A DNA stretch of 64,000 nucleotides from an uncultured Siphonobacter sp. (GTDB taxonomy: Bacteria; Bacteroidota; Bacteroidia; Cytophagales; Spirosomataceae). The stretch lies in assembly GCA_913775095.1 (NCBI GenBank), contig CAJYIW010000002.1, positions 372,001 to 436,000 on the forward strand, given 5' to 3'. Position numbers and translations under genes: made by a program. The notes under the pieces were generated by a model that did no database searches, had not been told where the DNA came from, and worked only from the letters and a program-made list of their open reading frames with translations. Positions 34,527 to 44,066 of the stretch are shown here, one piece after another; the stretch's first letter is position 1, and each line of letters begins with the position of its first letter.

Positions 34527-37500
34527 TTAGAAAGTTAAGTTAACACCAAAAATCAGGGAACGGGCGATGGGTAATCCGCCGTAATCACCGGCTTCGGGGT
34601 AGGAGGAATCACCACTCAGGTTGGTGTTGGTGGCTTCGGGGTTCAGACCGCCTTTGTATTTATCCCAGCCAAAAAAGTTTTCAGCGGTGACGAAAATCCG
34701 GGCTCCCTGAATCTGCGGTACTTTCACGATGGATTTCAGGTTATACCCCAGCGTGATGTTTCGAACGCGAACGTAGTTGGACGAATACAGCCAGTCGGTG
34801 TTTTTGATCCGGCCAAACGTAGAGTAGGCCTTACCCACCACGCCCGCACCGGGGTTTTCAGCCGAACGCCAGCGGTCGCGGTAGTAACCCAGAGCGTTAT
34901 CCACGACACCCTGTCCGGTACGGTTGAGAGCCCGGCCCAGCAGCGAGTAAATCGAACCACCGTTCTGACCCTGCACCAGTACGCTCAGGTCGAAGTTTTT
35001 ATACCGGAAGTTGTTGGTAATCCCCCAGGTATATTTCGGGTTAGGCTGGCCCACAATGACCCGGTCATTGGCATCAATCACGCCGTCGCCATTGGCATCC
35101 AGATACCGGGGATCGCCCGCAACCTGTGAGCCAAACAGGGCCACTTTGTTATTGATATCTTCCTGCGAAAGAATGCCAATCTGACGAACGACGTAGATGC
35201 TGTACAAAGGATCACCCACGCGAAGAATGGAGTGCGAAATATCAAACGAAGAGGGAATCAGCGTTTGACTCTGACCACCCGCCAGCGTAAGCACTTTGTT
35301 GGCGTTGTGGCTGAAGTTCAGGGAGGTCGTCCACTTGAAAGCTCCCGTCGTATTGGTGGTGTTCAGCTGCAATTCCCAACCCTGGTTACGCACGCTACCC
35401 GCATTGCCTAAGGCTGAGTTAAAACCAGTGACGGCCAGAATGGGTACGTTGAGTAATAAAGCCGTATTGGTTTTGCTGTAGACATCGAACGAGGCACTGA
35501 GGCGATTGCGAAGAATGGTAAAGTCCAGACCGACATCAAACGTTTGTGATTTTTCCCAGGAGAGGTTGGAGTTAATAACCCCGGCCGGAGCCTGTCCAAT
35601 GGCATTCACTCCGTTGAACGAGTAGTTGTACGTTCCCAGCGTTGGTAAGGTACTATAATCACCAATGTTGTAGTTACCGGAAGTACCCCAGCTGGCCCGG
35701 AGTTTCAGATCGTTGATTGCCGTGATGGACTGCATGAATTCTTCCTGAGAAATCCGCCAGCCGACCGATGCCGAGGGGAATACGCCCCAGCGGGTATTGG
35801 ACCCAAAACGGGAAGAACCGTCCTGACGAACACTGGCCGTAAATAAGTATTTGCTATCGTAGTTATACTGGGCCCGACCGAAGAATGAAATCAGCACGTT
35901 CCTGGCTTCGGAGGTACTGCCTGTGATTCCGTTGGCGGCGTTGAGCGTGGTGATGGCGTTATTACTGAAACCTCCATTGGAACGCATGTCTGAAGCTTCA
36001 AACTTGTCGGAAGTATAAGAAATACCCCCTAACAAAGACAGATCATGCTTTTCCGCAAAAACGCGGGAGAACGACAGGGTGTTTTCGTTCACAAAGGTCC
36101 GTTTCCGGTAGGTGCTGAACGAGCCGGAAGTCAGGATGGTTTGCTGGGCATTACGGGCCTCCAGAGAGCTGGCTACCGAGTAAGGGGTATAGCCTTTCGC
36201 CGTATTATCGGTATTGTCCAGGTTCAGGGTTGTTTTCCAGAAAAGTCCTTTCGCTAACTGATATTCACCGTAGAGTGAACCCAGCGTCCGAACGCGTTTG
36301 GTTTCGCCAATGGTGCGTTCGAGCTTCGCAATAGGGCTGTTGGCGGAAGTGCTCCAGCGATACTGACCAATGTTGTCACTGTTGGGATAAGAGCCTGCAC
36401 TTTCCTCCTGAACGGGGGAGTAGCTTAATAACTGGTGAAGAATATTATCCTTGCCTTCGACGCCCGGATCGTGGTTGATGGAATACGTAGGAGCCAGGTT
36501 AACGCCGAATTTCAGATTTTTGGAAGCTTTTACTTCCACGTTGGCACGGGCCGAATAAGCCGTGTAATCGGTATTGATGACCATGCCCTGCTGCTGGACG
36601 TAGTTCCCCGACACGTAATAGTTCACGTTATCGGTTCCTCCACTTGCCGACAACTGATAGTTCTGCACGGCCCCTTTGCGGAAGGCTTCATCCTGCCAGT
36701 CGTGAAAACGTAAGCCGGGGTAACCCGCCTGCGTCCATCGATCATCCGTCATGTAAGTCGTGTTGACCTGACTTTCCGATAAGCCCAGGATGGCCCGACG
36801 TTCCGCATTCGTTTGCGTAGCCGTGCGACCCGCTCCGGAAGCAACCCACTGACCATTGATGATCTCCGTAGCACGTTCAATCCATTCGGGACCGTTGAGC
36901 ATGTCCAGCTTGCGGCTGCGTTCCATGTATCCCGCATAGGCGTTCATGGTAATGGTGCTTTTGCCGGTCTGACCCCGCTTGGTTGTAATCAGAACTACGC
37001 CGTTAGCCGCCCGCGAACCGTAAATGGCGGCAGCGGCGGCATCTTTCAGTACCTGCACCGACTCAATGTCGTTGGGGTTCATGTTATCGAGCGGGTTACC
37101 CGTTCCGAAGTTACCTGAGCCGTTCGGAGTCGCCGTGGCCAGCGGAAAACCGTCAATGACGTACAAAGGCTCATTCCCGGCCGTGATCGAACCCGAGCCG
37201 CGTACCTGAACGCTCATGCCTTTTCCTAAGGCACCACTGGTCTGTTTGACCTGAACCCCGGCCAACTGACCCACCAGAGCCTGATCCACCCGAAGTACGG
37301 GACGCTCATCGAGGTTCTTGGCGGTTAACGAAGTAACCGCTCCGGTGATATCCGTTTTTCGGGCTGTACCGTACCCGATGACTACCACTTCATTTAGAGC
37401 TTTGGTATCGGGCTCTAACGTGACATTGATCGTGGTTTGTCCGCTAATGGGTAATTCTTTCGTGAGGTATCCGACGGAAGAAACAACCAGCGTACCGCTC

Positions 37501-37715
37501 TTGCCATCAAACCGAAGGGTGTACTGCCCGTCGGCGTTGGTCACGGTTCCATTGGTGGTTCCTTTAATCGTAACGCTGGCTCCTGGGATCCCGTTTTTGG
37601 CATCCGTTGAAGTGACGGTTCCGGTAATGCCCTGGGCAAAGGCCGAACTTCCCATGAAGAAGGAAACCACCACAAGCCATAGGAAAACGGGTGGTCTGGT
37701 AAACAATTTTCTCAT
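34527..37715 (-). CDS. SusC/RagA-family TonB-dependent transporter
   Basis: This 1062-residue outer-membrane transporter has a signal peptide (ending AFAQ), a carboxypeptidase-like domain (GITGTVTSTDAKNGIPGASV), a TonB box-like segment and the SusC-type plug (LNEVVVIGYGTARKTDITGAV; AAAAIYGSRAANGVVLITTK). The rest is a large beta barrel ending RSLIFGVNLTF. It forms the channel of a nutrient uptake complex with the SusD lipoprotein encoded just downstream. The order SusC before SusD is standard. No regulator such as an anti-sigma or hybrid two-component gene is adjacent. Confidence 0.95.
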   Translation of the reverse strand: MRKLFTRPPVFLWLVVVSFFMGSSAFAQGITGTVTSTDAKNGIPGASVTIKGTTNGTVTNADGQYTLRFDGKSGTLVVSSVGYLTKELPISGQTTINVTLEPDTKALNEVVVIGYGTARKTDITGAVTSLTAKNLDERPVLRVDQALVGQLAGVQVKQTSGALGKGMSVQVRGSGSITAGNEPLYVIDGFPLATATPNGSGNFGTGNPLDNMNPNDIESVQVLKDAAAAAIYGSRAANGVVLITTKRGQTGKSTITMNAYAGYMERSRKLDMLNGPEWIERATEIINGQWVASGAGRTATQTNAERRAILGLSESQVNTTYMTDDRWTQAGYPGLRFHDWQDEAFRKGAVQNYQLSASGGTDNVNYYVSGNYVQQQGMVINTDYTAYSARANVEVKASKNLKFGVNLAPTYSINHDPGVEGKDNILHQLLSYSPVQEESAGSYPNSDNIGQYRWSTSANSPIAKLERTIGETKRVRTLGSLYGEYQLAKGLFWKTTLNLDNTDNTAKGYTPYSVASSLEARNAQQTILTSGSFSTYRKRTFVNENTLSFSRVFAEKHDLSLLGGISYTSDKFEASDMRSNGGFSNNAITTLNAANGITGSTSEARNVLISFFGRAQYNYDSKYLFTASVRQDGSSRFGSNTRWGVFPSASVGWRISQEEFMQSITAINDLKLRASWGTSGNYNIGDYSTLPTLGTYNYSFNGVNAIGQAPAGVINSNLSWEKSQTFDVGLDFTILRNRLSASFDVYSKTNTALLLNVPILAVTGFNSALGNAGSVRNQGWELQLNTTNTTGAFKWTTSLNFSHNANKVLTLAGGQSQTLIPSSFDISHSILRVGDPLYSIYVVRQIGILSQEDINNKVALFGSQVAGDPRYLDANGDGVIDANDRVIVGQPNPKYTWGITNNFRYKNFDLSVLVQGQNGGSIYSLLGRALNRTGQGVVDNALGYYRDRWRSAENPGAGVVGKAYSTFGRIKNTDWLYSSNYVRVRNITLGYNLKSIVKVPQIQGARIFVTAENFFGWDKYKGGLNPEATNTNLSGDSSYPEAGDYGGLPIARSLIFGVNLTF

Positions 37716-38058
37716 GATAAAATGAAGAGGAAGTAATGTGTTAGGAGAATGGTATGGTATTTTAGTAATTACAAATATTATTTATTGAAGTATAAGGCCT
37801 GTCATGTACTTACCTGCTGGGAAAGTTTGATATGACGTATAGGAACAGACGTTGATTTAATCAATAAGTATGAGGGGAGGGTGGCGGTCCAAATGGAAAG
37901 TCAACGCAAAAAAGCCTCACTTTTTTAGGTGATTACTAGCTCAGTATCAGGAAAAAGGGTTACCTTTGCATTCCGTTTTGAAAAAGACGGATTCACTAAA
38001 GTTCAGCAGGCTCTTCGCCCGGCAGGCTGATGTATTCAGGGCGAGCCAAATTCTTATT
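37716..38058. other. Divergent intergenic region, SusC and rpsA
   Basis: This 343-base stretch holds the promoters of SusC (minus) and rpsA (plus). TACCTTTG at 37961-37968 fits the Bacteroidota -7 consensus for rpsA. No further gene is seen. Confidence 0.5.
37961..37968 (+). promoter_or_regulatory. -7 element of the rpsA promoter
   Basis: TACCTTTG matches the TAnnTTTG consensus for the Bacteroidota primary sigma factor and lies 90 bases before the rpsA start. The -33 TTG is not clear. Confidence 0.5.
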
Positions 38059-39837
38059 ATGGCAAAACCACAAGTAACTGATTTTGATTGGGATCACGCG
38101 GACAATCGCGGCTTTGGTAGTGGTTACTCTAAAGCTGAGCGTGATGAATTAGCTGCTCTGTACGAAGGTACGCTGAGTCAGGTAGCTGAGAAAGAAGTTG
38201 TTAAAGGTACCGTTGTTGGAGTTACGGATCGTGAAGTAATCTTAAACATTGGTTTCAAATCAGACGGGATGGTTCCCCGTGCTGAATTCCGCGATATGCC
38301 CGAGCTGAAAGCTGGGGATGAAGTGGAAGTGTATATCGAAAATCAGGAAGATCCTAACGGTCAGCTGATCCTTTCTCGTAAGAAAGCGAAGGTTATCACG
38401 GCCTGGGATAATATTCAGAAAGCTCTGGATCAAGACCTCGTGATCGATGGTTTTGTGAAGCGTCGGACGAAAGGTGGTCTGATCGTAGATATCTACGGTG
38501 TAGAAGCCTTCTTACCCGGTTCTCAAATTGACGTTAAACCCATCCGTGACTTCGATATTTTCGTTGGCAAGCGTATGGAAGTGAAAGTGGTGAAAATCAA
38601 CTACGCGAATGATAACGTAGTCGTTTCTCACAAAGTCCTTATCGAGAAAGACCTCGAGCAGCAACGTCAGCAAATCCTGACGAACCTGGAAAAAGGTCAG
38701 GTACTCGAAGGCGTGATCAAAAACATGACCAACTTCGGTGTATTCATCGATCTGGGTGGTGTCGATGGTCTGCTGCACATTACCGATATCTCATGGGGTC
38801 GTATCAACCACCCAAGCGAAGTCCTCAAACTGGACCAACGCATTCAGGTGGTTGTTCTGGACTTCGACGAAGACAAGAAGCGTATTTCTCTCGGCATGAA
38901 GCAATTGACGGCTCATCCCTGGGAAGCACTTCCTGCCGAAGTAGAGCCAGGTGCCCGCGTGAAAGGCAAAATCGTGAACGTAGCCGATTACGGTGCGTTC
39001 TTAGAAGTTCAGCCAGGGGTAGAAGGTCTGATTCACGTGTCAGAAATGTCATGGTCTCAGCACCTGCGTAACCCACAGGACTTCCTGAAAGTAGGTGACG
39101 AAATCGAAGCAGTTGTACTGACGATCGATCGTTCTGAACGCAAGATGTCTTTAGGTATCAAACAACTGACGGCTGATCCCTGGACTCGTGCTGAGCTATT
39201 GTCTAAATACGCTCCTGGTACGAAACATTCAGGAACGGTACGTAACCTGACGAACTTCGGTCTGTTCCTGGAAATGGAAGAAGGAATCGATGGTCTGGTT
39301 CACGTGTCTGACCTGTCCTGGACCCGCAAAATCAAGCATCCTTCTGAGTACACGAAAGTAGGTGACAAAATGGACGTGGTAGTTCTGGAACTCGACGCTG
39401 AAAACCGTCGTCTTTCCTTAGGCCACAAACAACTTGAAGAAAACCCATGGGATACCTTCGAGAACATCTTCACCATCGGTTCTGTACACAAAGGAACGAT
39501 CATTGCCAAGTCTGACAAGTTAGCTCAGATCGAACTTCCTTACGGTATCGAAGGACAGGCTCCGATCAAGCAATTAGCGAAAGAAGACGGTTCAAACGCT
39601 GAAGTTGGCGAGTCAGTTGACTTCAAAGTGATTGAATTCCACAAGGAAGAACGTCGTATCGTTGTTTCTCATTCTAAAATCTGGGGTGATGTGAAGGAAG
39701 AAGTGAAAGCTGAAGAGAAGAAGAAAACGCAGAAAGCGGTTGAGAAAACCAACACAACGGCTTCTGCTGAAAAATCTACTCTGGGCGATCTGGACGCTCT
39801 GGCTGCTCTGAAAGAGCAAATGGAACGCGGAAACTAA
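38059..39837 (+). CDS. rpsA: 30S ribosomal protein S1
   Basis: Ribosomal protein S1 binds mRNA and helps translation start on the 30S subunit. Six S1 (OB-fold) repeats are visible, for example VVKGTVVGVTDREVILNIG, GQVLEGVIKNMTNFGVFIDLGG and GTKHSGTVRNLTNFGLFLEME, followed by a Lys/Glu-rich tail (KEEVKAEEKKKTQ). The length of 592 residues is typical. The frame is open back to 37966, but ATG at 38059 (MAKPQVTDFDWDHADNRG) gives the normal N-terminus. A strong hairpin follows the stop. Confidence 0.97.
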   Translation: MAKPQVTDFDWDHADNRGFGSGYSKAERDELAALYEGTLSQVAEKEVVKGTVVGVTDREVILNIGFKSDGMVPRAEFRDMPELKAGDEVEVYIENQEDPNGQLILSRKKAKVITAWDNIQKALDQDLVIDGFVKRRTKGGLIVDIYGVEAFLPGSQIDVKPIRDFDIFVGKRMEVKVVKINYANDNVVVSHKVLIEKDLEQQRQQILTNLEKGQVLEGVIKNMTNFGVFIDLGGVDGLLHITDISWGRINHPSEVLKLDQRIQVVVLDFDEDKKRISLGMKQLTAHPWEALPAEVEPGARVKGKIVNVADYGAFLEVQPGVEGLIHVSEMSWSQHLRNPQDFLKVGDEIEAVVLTIDRSERKMSLGIKQLTADPWTRAELLSKYAPGTKHSGTVRNLTNFGLFLEMEEGIDGLVHVSDLSWTRKIKHPSEYTKVGDKMDVVVLELDAENRRLSLGHKQLEENPWDTFENIFTIGSVHKGTIIAKSDKLAQIELPYGIEGQAPIKQLAKEDGSNAEVGESVDFKVIEFHKEERRIVVSHSKIWGDVKEEVKAEEKKKTQKAVEKTNTTASAEKSTLGDLDALAALKEQMERGN

Positions 39838-39870
39838 TTCCCGGCGAGCGATTTGATAAACGCTGAAGAC

Positions 39871-39894
39871 AGGGCGGGCCGAAAGGCCCGCCCT
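39871..39894 (+). terminator. Terminator of rpsA
   Basis: The 10-base GC-rich arms surround a GAAA loop (39871-39880/39885-39894), and the T-rich TCTTTA follows. Confidence 0.85.
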
Positions 39895-39932
39895 TCTTTA
39901 TGACCAGTCATTTGTAGTATCCCGGACGCTGC

Positions 39933-39974
39933 CCCCCTGCCTTGGCTGGTGTCTTCACCAGCCAAGGCAGGGGG
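39933..39974. repeat. 19-bp perfect palindromic hairpin, REP-like
   Basis: Perfect 19-base arms (39933-39951/39956-39974) flank a TCTT loop and have no T run after them. It lies between rpsA and tRNA-Cys. It resembles interspersed palindromic repeats more than a terminator. Confidence 0.7.
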
Positions 39975-39984
39975 ATTTCCCCAA

Positions 39985-40086
39985 ACGTAGAGACGTCCCT
40001 TTATGGCGTCTCCGCTGAGGATGGAAAAGATTAGAAGCTAACCGAAATCCGCCTTTTACCCCAGACGCGATGAATCGACGTCTCGA
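39985..40086. repeat. REP-like GAGACG inverted repeats
   Basis: GAGACG (39990-39995) pairs with CGTCTC (40007-40012), and a second related pair lies around 40063-40083. The GTAGAGACG...CGTCTC form resembles short palindromic repeats found scattered in some bacterial genomes. The family assignment is tentative. The rest of 39895-40195 has no gene. Confidence 0.4.
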
Positions 40087-40195
40087 CAAAAGGAAGACTA
40101 TATTTTAACTATCTATTAATCAGAGTTTTATAGAAAAATGAATAATAAATAACAAAAAAAAAGCGTCGAATTAAAGAAAAGCCCAATTTTCGACC

Positions 40196-40203
40196 TATTT
40201 TTG
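40196..40203 (+). promoter_or_regulatory. -7 element of the tRNA-Cys promoter
   Basis: TATTTTTG matches TAnnTTTG and lies 38 bases upstream of the tRNA 5' end. Confidence 0.5.
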
Positions 40204-40241
40204 CAGCCTCAAGAGCGGAAGAGCTTTTGAGAAAACAACAA

Positions 40242-40312
40242 GGTACCATGGCCGAGAGGCTAGGCTGAGGTCTGCAAAACCTCCTACAGCGGTTCGAATC
40301 CGCTTGGTACCT
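40242..40312 (+). tRNA. tRNA-Cys (GCA anticodon)
   Basis: The cloverleaf has acceptor arms GGTACCA and TGGTACC, anticodon stem GAGGT/ACCTC with loop CTGCAAA (anticodon GCA), a T-arm with TTCGAAT and discriminator T, as expected for cysteine. It is 71 bases long and CCA is not encoded. Confidence 0.96.
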
Positions 40313-40323
40313 CCCTGAAAAAT

Positions 40324-40350
40324 CCCTGAGCTTATACTCGGGGTTTTTTT
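40324..40350 (+). terminator. Terminator of tRNA-Cys
   Basis: CCCTGAG pairs with CTCGGGG (one G-U pair), and seven T follow directly. Confidence 0.8.
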
Positions 40351-40460
40351 ATTCACCTACAATTCTTTTGGGAAGTAATAGCCATTGGCAAGGAGTTTAA
40401 GGATGAAGCCAAAGCACCTGTAAACTCGAAACTGCAAACTGAGTTTTAATCGACGAATCC

Positions 40461-41996
40461 ATGTCGCACAAGAAAATCACTTCTGCTCTTCTGTCTGTAT
40501 TCCATAAGGAAGGCTTAGCTCCGATTGTTGAATCTCTGCACGCTCAGGGGGTTAAATTGTACTCAACGGGTGGTACCCAGTCATTCATCGAGGAAATGGG
40601 CATTCCCGTCACTCCTGTAGAAGAACTGACGAGTTATCCCTCGATCTTTGGTGGCCGCGTAAAAACCTTGCACCCCAAGATTTTCGGTGGGATTCTGTAC
40701 CGTCGGGAGAATGAAGACGACGTTAAAACTGCTGAGCAATACGAAATTTCTCCGATTGATCTGGTTGTAGTGGATTTATATCCTTTCGAGGAAACGGTAG
40801 CCGCTGGTGGATCAACGGACGAGATCATTGAAAAAATCGACATTGGCGGCATCTCTCTGATTCGGGGAGCGGCCAAAAACTTCGAAGACGTTCTGATTGT
40901 ATCCAGCCGTACGCAATACGCTGAATTACTTCGCATCCTGTCCGAGCATCAGGCCACAACCAGCCTGGAGCTGCGTCGTTACTTTGCTACGCTCGCGTTC
41001 GGAGTTACTTCCCAATACGATTCGGCCATCTATCAGTGGTTTGCAGGTCAGACCTATACGGGTCGGGCGGCTGATATCTTTAACTTCAAGCAGTTACCGG
41101 CCAATTCGTTACGTTACGGCGAAAATCCTCACCAGTCGGCAACCTTCTACGGCGATCTGAAGGGAATGTTCGAGCAACTGAACGGTAAAGAACTGTCTTA
41201 TAATAACCTCGTAGACGTAGATGCTTCGGTACAATTGATTGACGAATTTACGGATACTACGTTCGTCATCATCAAGCATACCAATGCCTGCGGTATTGCC
41301 ACGGCTCCCACGGCGAAAGAAGCGTATCTGAACGCCCTTTCCTGTGATCCCGTTTCGGCGTTTGGTGGGGTAGTGGCTACCAATACCAAGGTTGATCTGG
41401 CCGTAGCGGAAGAACTGAACAAACTGTTCATGGAGATTCTGATTGCTCCTGAATTTGATCAGGATGCAATTGATCTGCTGAAATCGAAGAAAAACCGGAT
41501 TCTGCTCAAGCGTAACACGGTTCAGCCCACCAAGCAGATGTTCAAGACTATTCTGAACGGCGTACTGGTTCAGGATAAAGATAACGTAGCGGAAACGGCA
41601 GCAGAAATGTCTCCCAAGACGGAAAAAGCTCCGACCGAAAGCGAATACAAAGCTCTGGAGTTTGCTCTGAAAGTTTGTAAGCACACGAAATCCAACACCA
41701 TCGTTCTGGCGAAAGAGAACCAGTTACTGGCCAGCGGCGTCGGTCAAACCTCTCGCGTGGATGCCCTGAAACAGGCTATTGCGAAGGCGGCTGAATTCGG
41801 CTTTGATCTGAACGGTGCCGTTATGGCTTCTGATGCCTTCTTCCCCTTTGCGGATTGCGTGGAGATTGCTCACAAAGCAGGCATTACGGCAGTGGTTCAG
41901 CCCGGCGGTTCGGTTCGTGACCAGGATTCTATTACCTATTGCAATGACAATGGACTGGCGATGGTCTTCACGGGCGTGCGTCACTTCAAACATTAA
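40461..41996 (+). CDS. purH: Bifunctional AICAR transformylase / IMP cyclohydrolase
   Basis: PurH catalyses the last two steps of purine (IMP) synthesis. The N-terminal cyclohydrolase domain (MGS-like) holds SALLSVFHKEGLAPIVESL, YSTGGTQSFIEEMGIPV and GGRVKTLHPKIFGGILYRR. The formyltransferase domain holds LRYGENPHQSATFYG, FVIIKHTNACGIA and the C-terminal SDAFFPFADCVEIAHKAGI with QPGGSVRDQDSI. The 511 residues are a normal length. It stands alone and ends in a strong hairpin. Confidence 0.97.
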   Translation: MSHKKITSALLSVFHKEGLAPIVESLHAQGVKLYSTGGTQSFIEEMGIPVTPVEELTSYPSIFGGRVKTLHPKIFGGILYRRENEDDVKTAEQYEISPIDLVVVDLYPFEETVAAGGSTDEIIEKIDIGGISLIRGAAKNFEDVLIVSSRTQYAELLRILSEHQATTSLELRRYFATLAFGVTSQYDSAIYQWFAGQTYTGRAADIFNFKQLPANSLRYGENPHQSATFYGDLKGMFEQLNGKELSYNNLVDVDASVQLIDEFTDTTFVIIKHTNACGIATAPTAKEAYLNALSCDPVSAFGGVVATNTKVDLAVAEELNKLFMEILIAPEFDQDAIDLLKSKKNRILLKRNTVQPTKQMFKTILNGVLVQDKDNVAETAAEMSPKTEKAPTESEYKALEFALKVCKHTKSNTIVLAKENQLLASGVGQTSRVDALKQAIAKAAEFGFDLNGAVMASDAFFPFADCVEIAHKAGITAVVQPGGSVRDQDSITYCNDNGLAMVFTGVRHFKH

Positions 41997-42020
41997 TAGA
42001 TATTATCCACATAGGTGGGA

Positions 42021-42053
42021 AGCGTCCTTTTCTTCGGAGAAGGACGCTTTTTT
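42021..42053 (+). terminator. Terminator of purH
   Basis: AGCGTCCTT pairs with AAGGACGCT around a TTCGG-containing loop and is followed by six T. Confidence 0.85.
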
Positions 42054-42269
42054 ATTGGTCAATGGCTGGGAAGGCGTTTTCCGAGCAGACACGGAGGTCT
42101 ACCATTGATAGTTATCCACAGAATTTTGAAGTTATTCACATGGTTTTTGGAATGGCGGCAATACAGATTTATAGATTACTGTAATTCAGATTATTAGGAA
42201 TTTAAATTAAGTAGAAACGTCCTGAAAAGTCCTCTTTTATCCAAAAGGAATCTCTAAATCTCTGAAGGT

Positions 42270-44027
42270 ATGAAACCGCTTTTTCTAGGCCTATTCGCTA
42301 TCCTGCTGATTCATAAAAGCTGGGCTCAGGAAAAATTACCGCCCCTCCCAGCCTCGGAAATGCAGACGCTAGGCTTTATCCCCAATCCTGAAGTATTTCC
42401 AGAAGTGCAGATGGATTTTCCCATGGCAGCCGGGCCTTTTGCTCCGACGTGGGCATCGATCGATAAAAATTACCCCGGTCAACCGGATTGGTGGCGGGAG
42501 GGAAAATTCGGCATCTTCATTCACTGGGGACCCCAGGCGGCGGGGGAAAGCGGCGACTGGTACGCCCGGCGGCTGTACGAAGAAGGGACGGAACCTTACC
42601 TCAACCATCTGAAGCGTTTTGGCCACCCTTCCGAGTTTGGCTACAAAGACGTCCTGCATCAGTGGAATCCCAGGACCTGGAATCCGGAAATACTGGTGAA
42701 GGCTTATAAAGAAGCAGGATTTCGGTATGCTCTGGTCGTGGGCGTTCACCACGATAACTACGACCTGTGGAATTCAAAATACCATCCCTGGAATTCCGTT
42801 CGGGTAGGGCCAAAAAAGGATTTTCTGGCCTTATGGAAAAAGGAATTACAAAAGCAGGGCATGCGTTTCGGCGTGGCTTTTCATCATGAATATACCTGGT
42901 GGTGGTGGCAGGATGCCTTTGGAGCGGATAAAACCGGCCCGAAAGCCGGAATTCCCTACGATGCGAACCTGACGCTGGCCGACGGAAAAGGGAAATGGTG
43001 GGATGGCCTCGACCCCCGTTTGTTATACGGAATTCCTATCCACTATGATCGTCTTGTTCATGACGGGAAACCGTTTACGATCCCAACCATTGCTTTCGGG
43101 AATCAGGGGATTTTTGGAAATCACCTGACGTACGCCAACTGGTACGCTACCCAGTGGGCCTTGCGGATTCAGGACGTCGTCGATCAGTATGACCCTGATT
43201 TCATTTATACCGACGGTAACAGCACGCAGCCTTTCAGCGGATATAAAAGTGGATCGGGTTATAAAAGCAACGCCGGAGCCCGGGTCGTGGCGGATTTTTA
43301 TAACAAAGGCAGTAAAGGTAAGAAGCTGGAAAAGCTGAGTATCGTCAAATTTTTACCGGCCAATCGCGGAGCCGGGCGAACCTTTGAAGGAAGTTATCCC
43401 CAGGAAATCAAAACGGATCAGCCCTGGATGGCCGATATGGCGGTGGGGGACTGGTTTTACCAGCCTGACTTCTATTACAATGCCGGAATGGTGGTGAAAG
43501 CCTTGCTGGAATACGTTTCCCGCGATGGGAACCTTACGCTTTGTGTTTCCCTGACCCCCGATGGAGGAATGGACAAAGGCAGTGCCCAAATGTTGAAAGA
43601 AATAGGAGCCTGGATGAAGATAAACGGGGAAGGAATTTACGGGAGCCACGCCTGGAAAGAATACGGCGAAGGAGAGCGGGTACCGGATCCTAAAAACCCC
43701 GATAAGCCTGCCCGGCTTCGCAATCTGCCCGGAGGAAAACTCGGGAAACGGCACGCCGAATTTCAGTTTAGCACCAAAGATTTTCGTTTTACCGAAGGAA
43801 AAGACGGCAGTATTTATGCGTATGGAATGACGGTCCCTCAGGCAGGCGAAGTGATTACGATTCAATCGTTTAAAGCCAAAGGGTTACTGGAAAAACCAAT
43901 CCGTTCAGTGCAGTTACTGGGATTCCGGCAAAAACTAAACTGGAAGCAGACCGACGAAGGGTTACTGATTACGTATCCCAAAGGTCTTACGTTGATACAT
44001 GCCGTCGGTTTTAAAATCCAATACTGA
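42270..44027 (+). CDS. GH29 alpha-L-fucosidase, secreted
   Basis: The enzyme should release terminal alpha-L-fucose. It has a signal peptide (MKPLFLGLFAILLIHKSWAQ) and the GH29 core: WWREGKFGIFIHWGPQAAGESGDWY, then VVGVHHDNYDLW, and the nucleophile Asp probably in PDFIYTDGN. A C-terminal beta-sandwich (KDGSIYAYGMTVPQAGEV) completes the 585 residues. A non-standard YTD replaces the usual WFD/WWD at the nucleophile, so activity or specificity may differ. It ends at a hairpin shared with the convergent GH63 gene. Confidence 0.88.
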   Translation: MKPLFLGLFAILLIHKSWAQEKLPPLPASEMQTLGFIPNPEVFPEVQMDFPMAAGPFAPTWASIDKNYPGQPDWWREGKFGIFIHWGPQAAGESGDWYARRLYEEGTEPYLNHLKRFGHPSEFGYKDVLHQWNPRTWNPEILVKAYKEAGFRYALVVGVHHDNYDLWNSKYHPWNSVRVGPKKDFLALWKKELQKQGMRFGVAFHHEYTWWWWQDAFGADKTGPKAGIPYDANLTLADGKGKWWDGLDPRLLYGIPIHYDRLVHDGKPFTIPTIAFGNQGIFGNHLTYANWYATQWALRIQDVVDQYDPDFIYTDGNSTQPFSGYKSGSGYKSNAGARVVADFYNKGSKGKKLEKLSIVKFLPANRGAGRTFEGSYPQEIKTDQPWMADMAVGDWFYQPDFYYNAGMVVKALLEYVSRDGNLTLCVSLTPDGGMDKGSAQMLKEIGAWMKINGEGIYGSHAWKEYGEGERVPDPKNPDKPARLRNLPGGKLGKRHAEFQFSTKDFRFTEGKDGSIYAYGMTVPQAGEVITIQSFKAKGLLEKPIRSVQLLGFRQKLNWKQTDEGLLITYPKGLTLIHAVGFKIQY

Positions 44028-44029
44028 AA

Positions 44030-44065
44030 AAAAGGCCTTTCCTAAATCAGGAAAGGCCTTTTTAA
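44030..44065. terminator. Bidirectional terminator between GH29 and GH63 genes
   Basis: AAAAAGGCCTTTCCT and its complement AGGAAAGGCCTTTTT flank a five-base loop, with T runs on both strands. Confidence 0.85.
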
Positions 44066-44066
44066 T

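Noticed and set aside
37966-38058. Extended N-terminus of ribosomal protein S1
   Set aside because: The extra 31 residues do not match the family, and the promoter element lies in this stretch.
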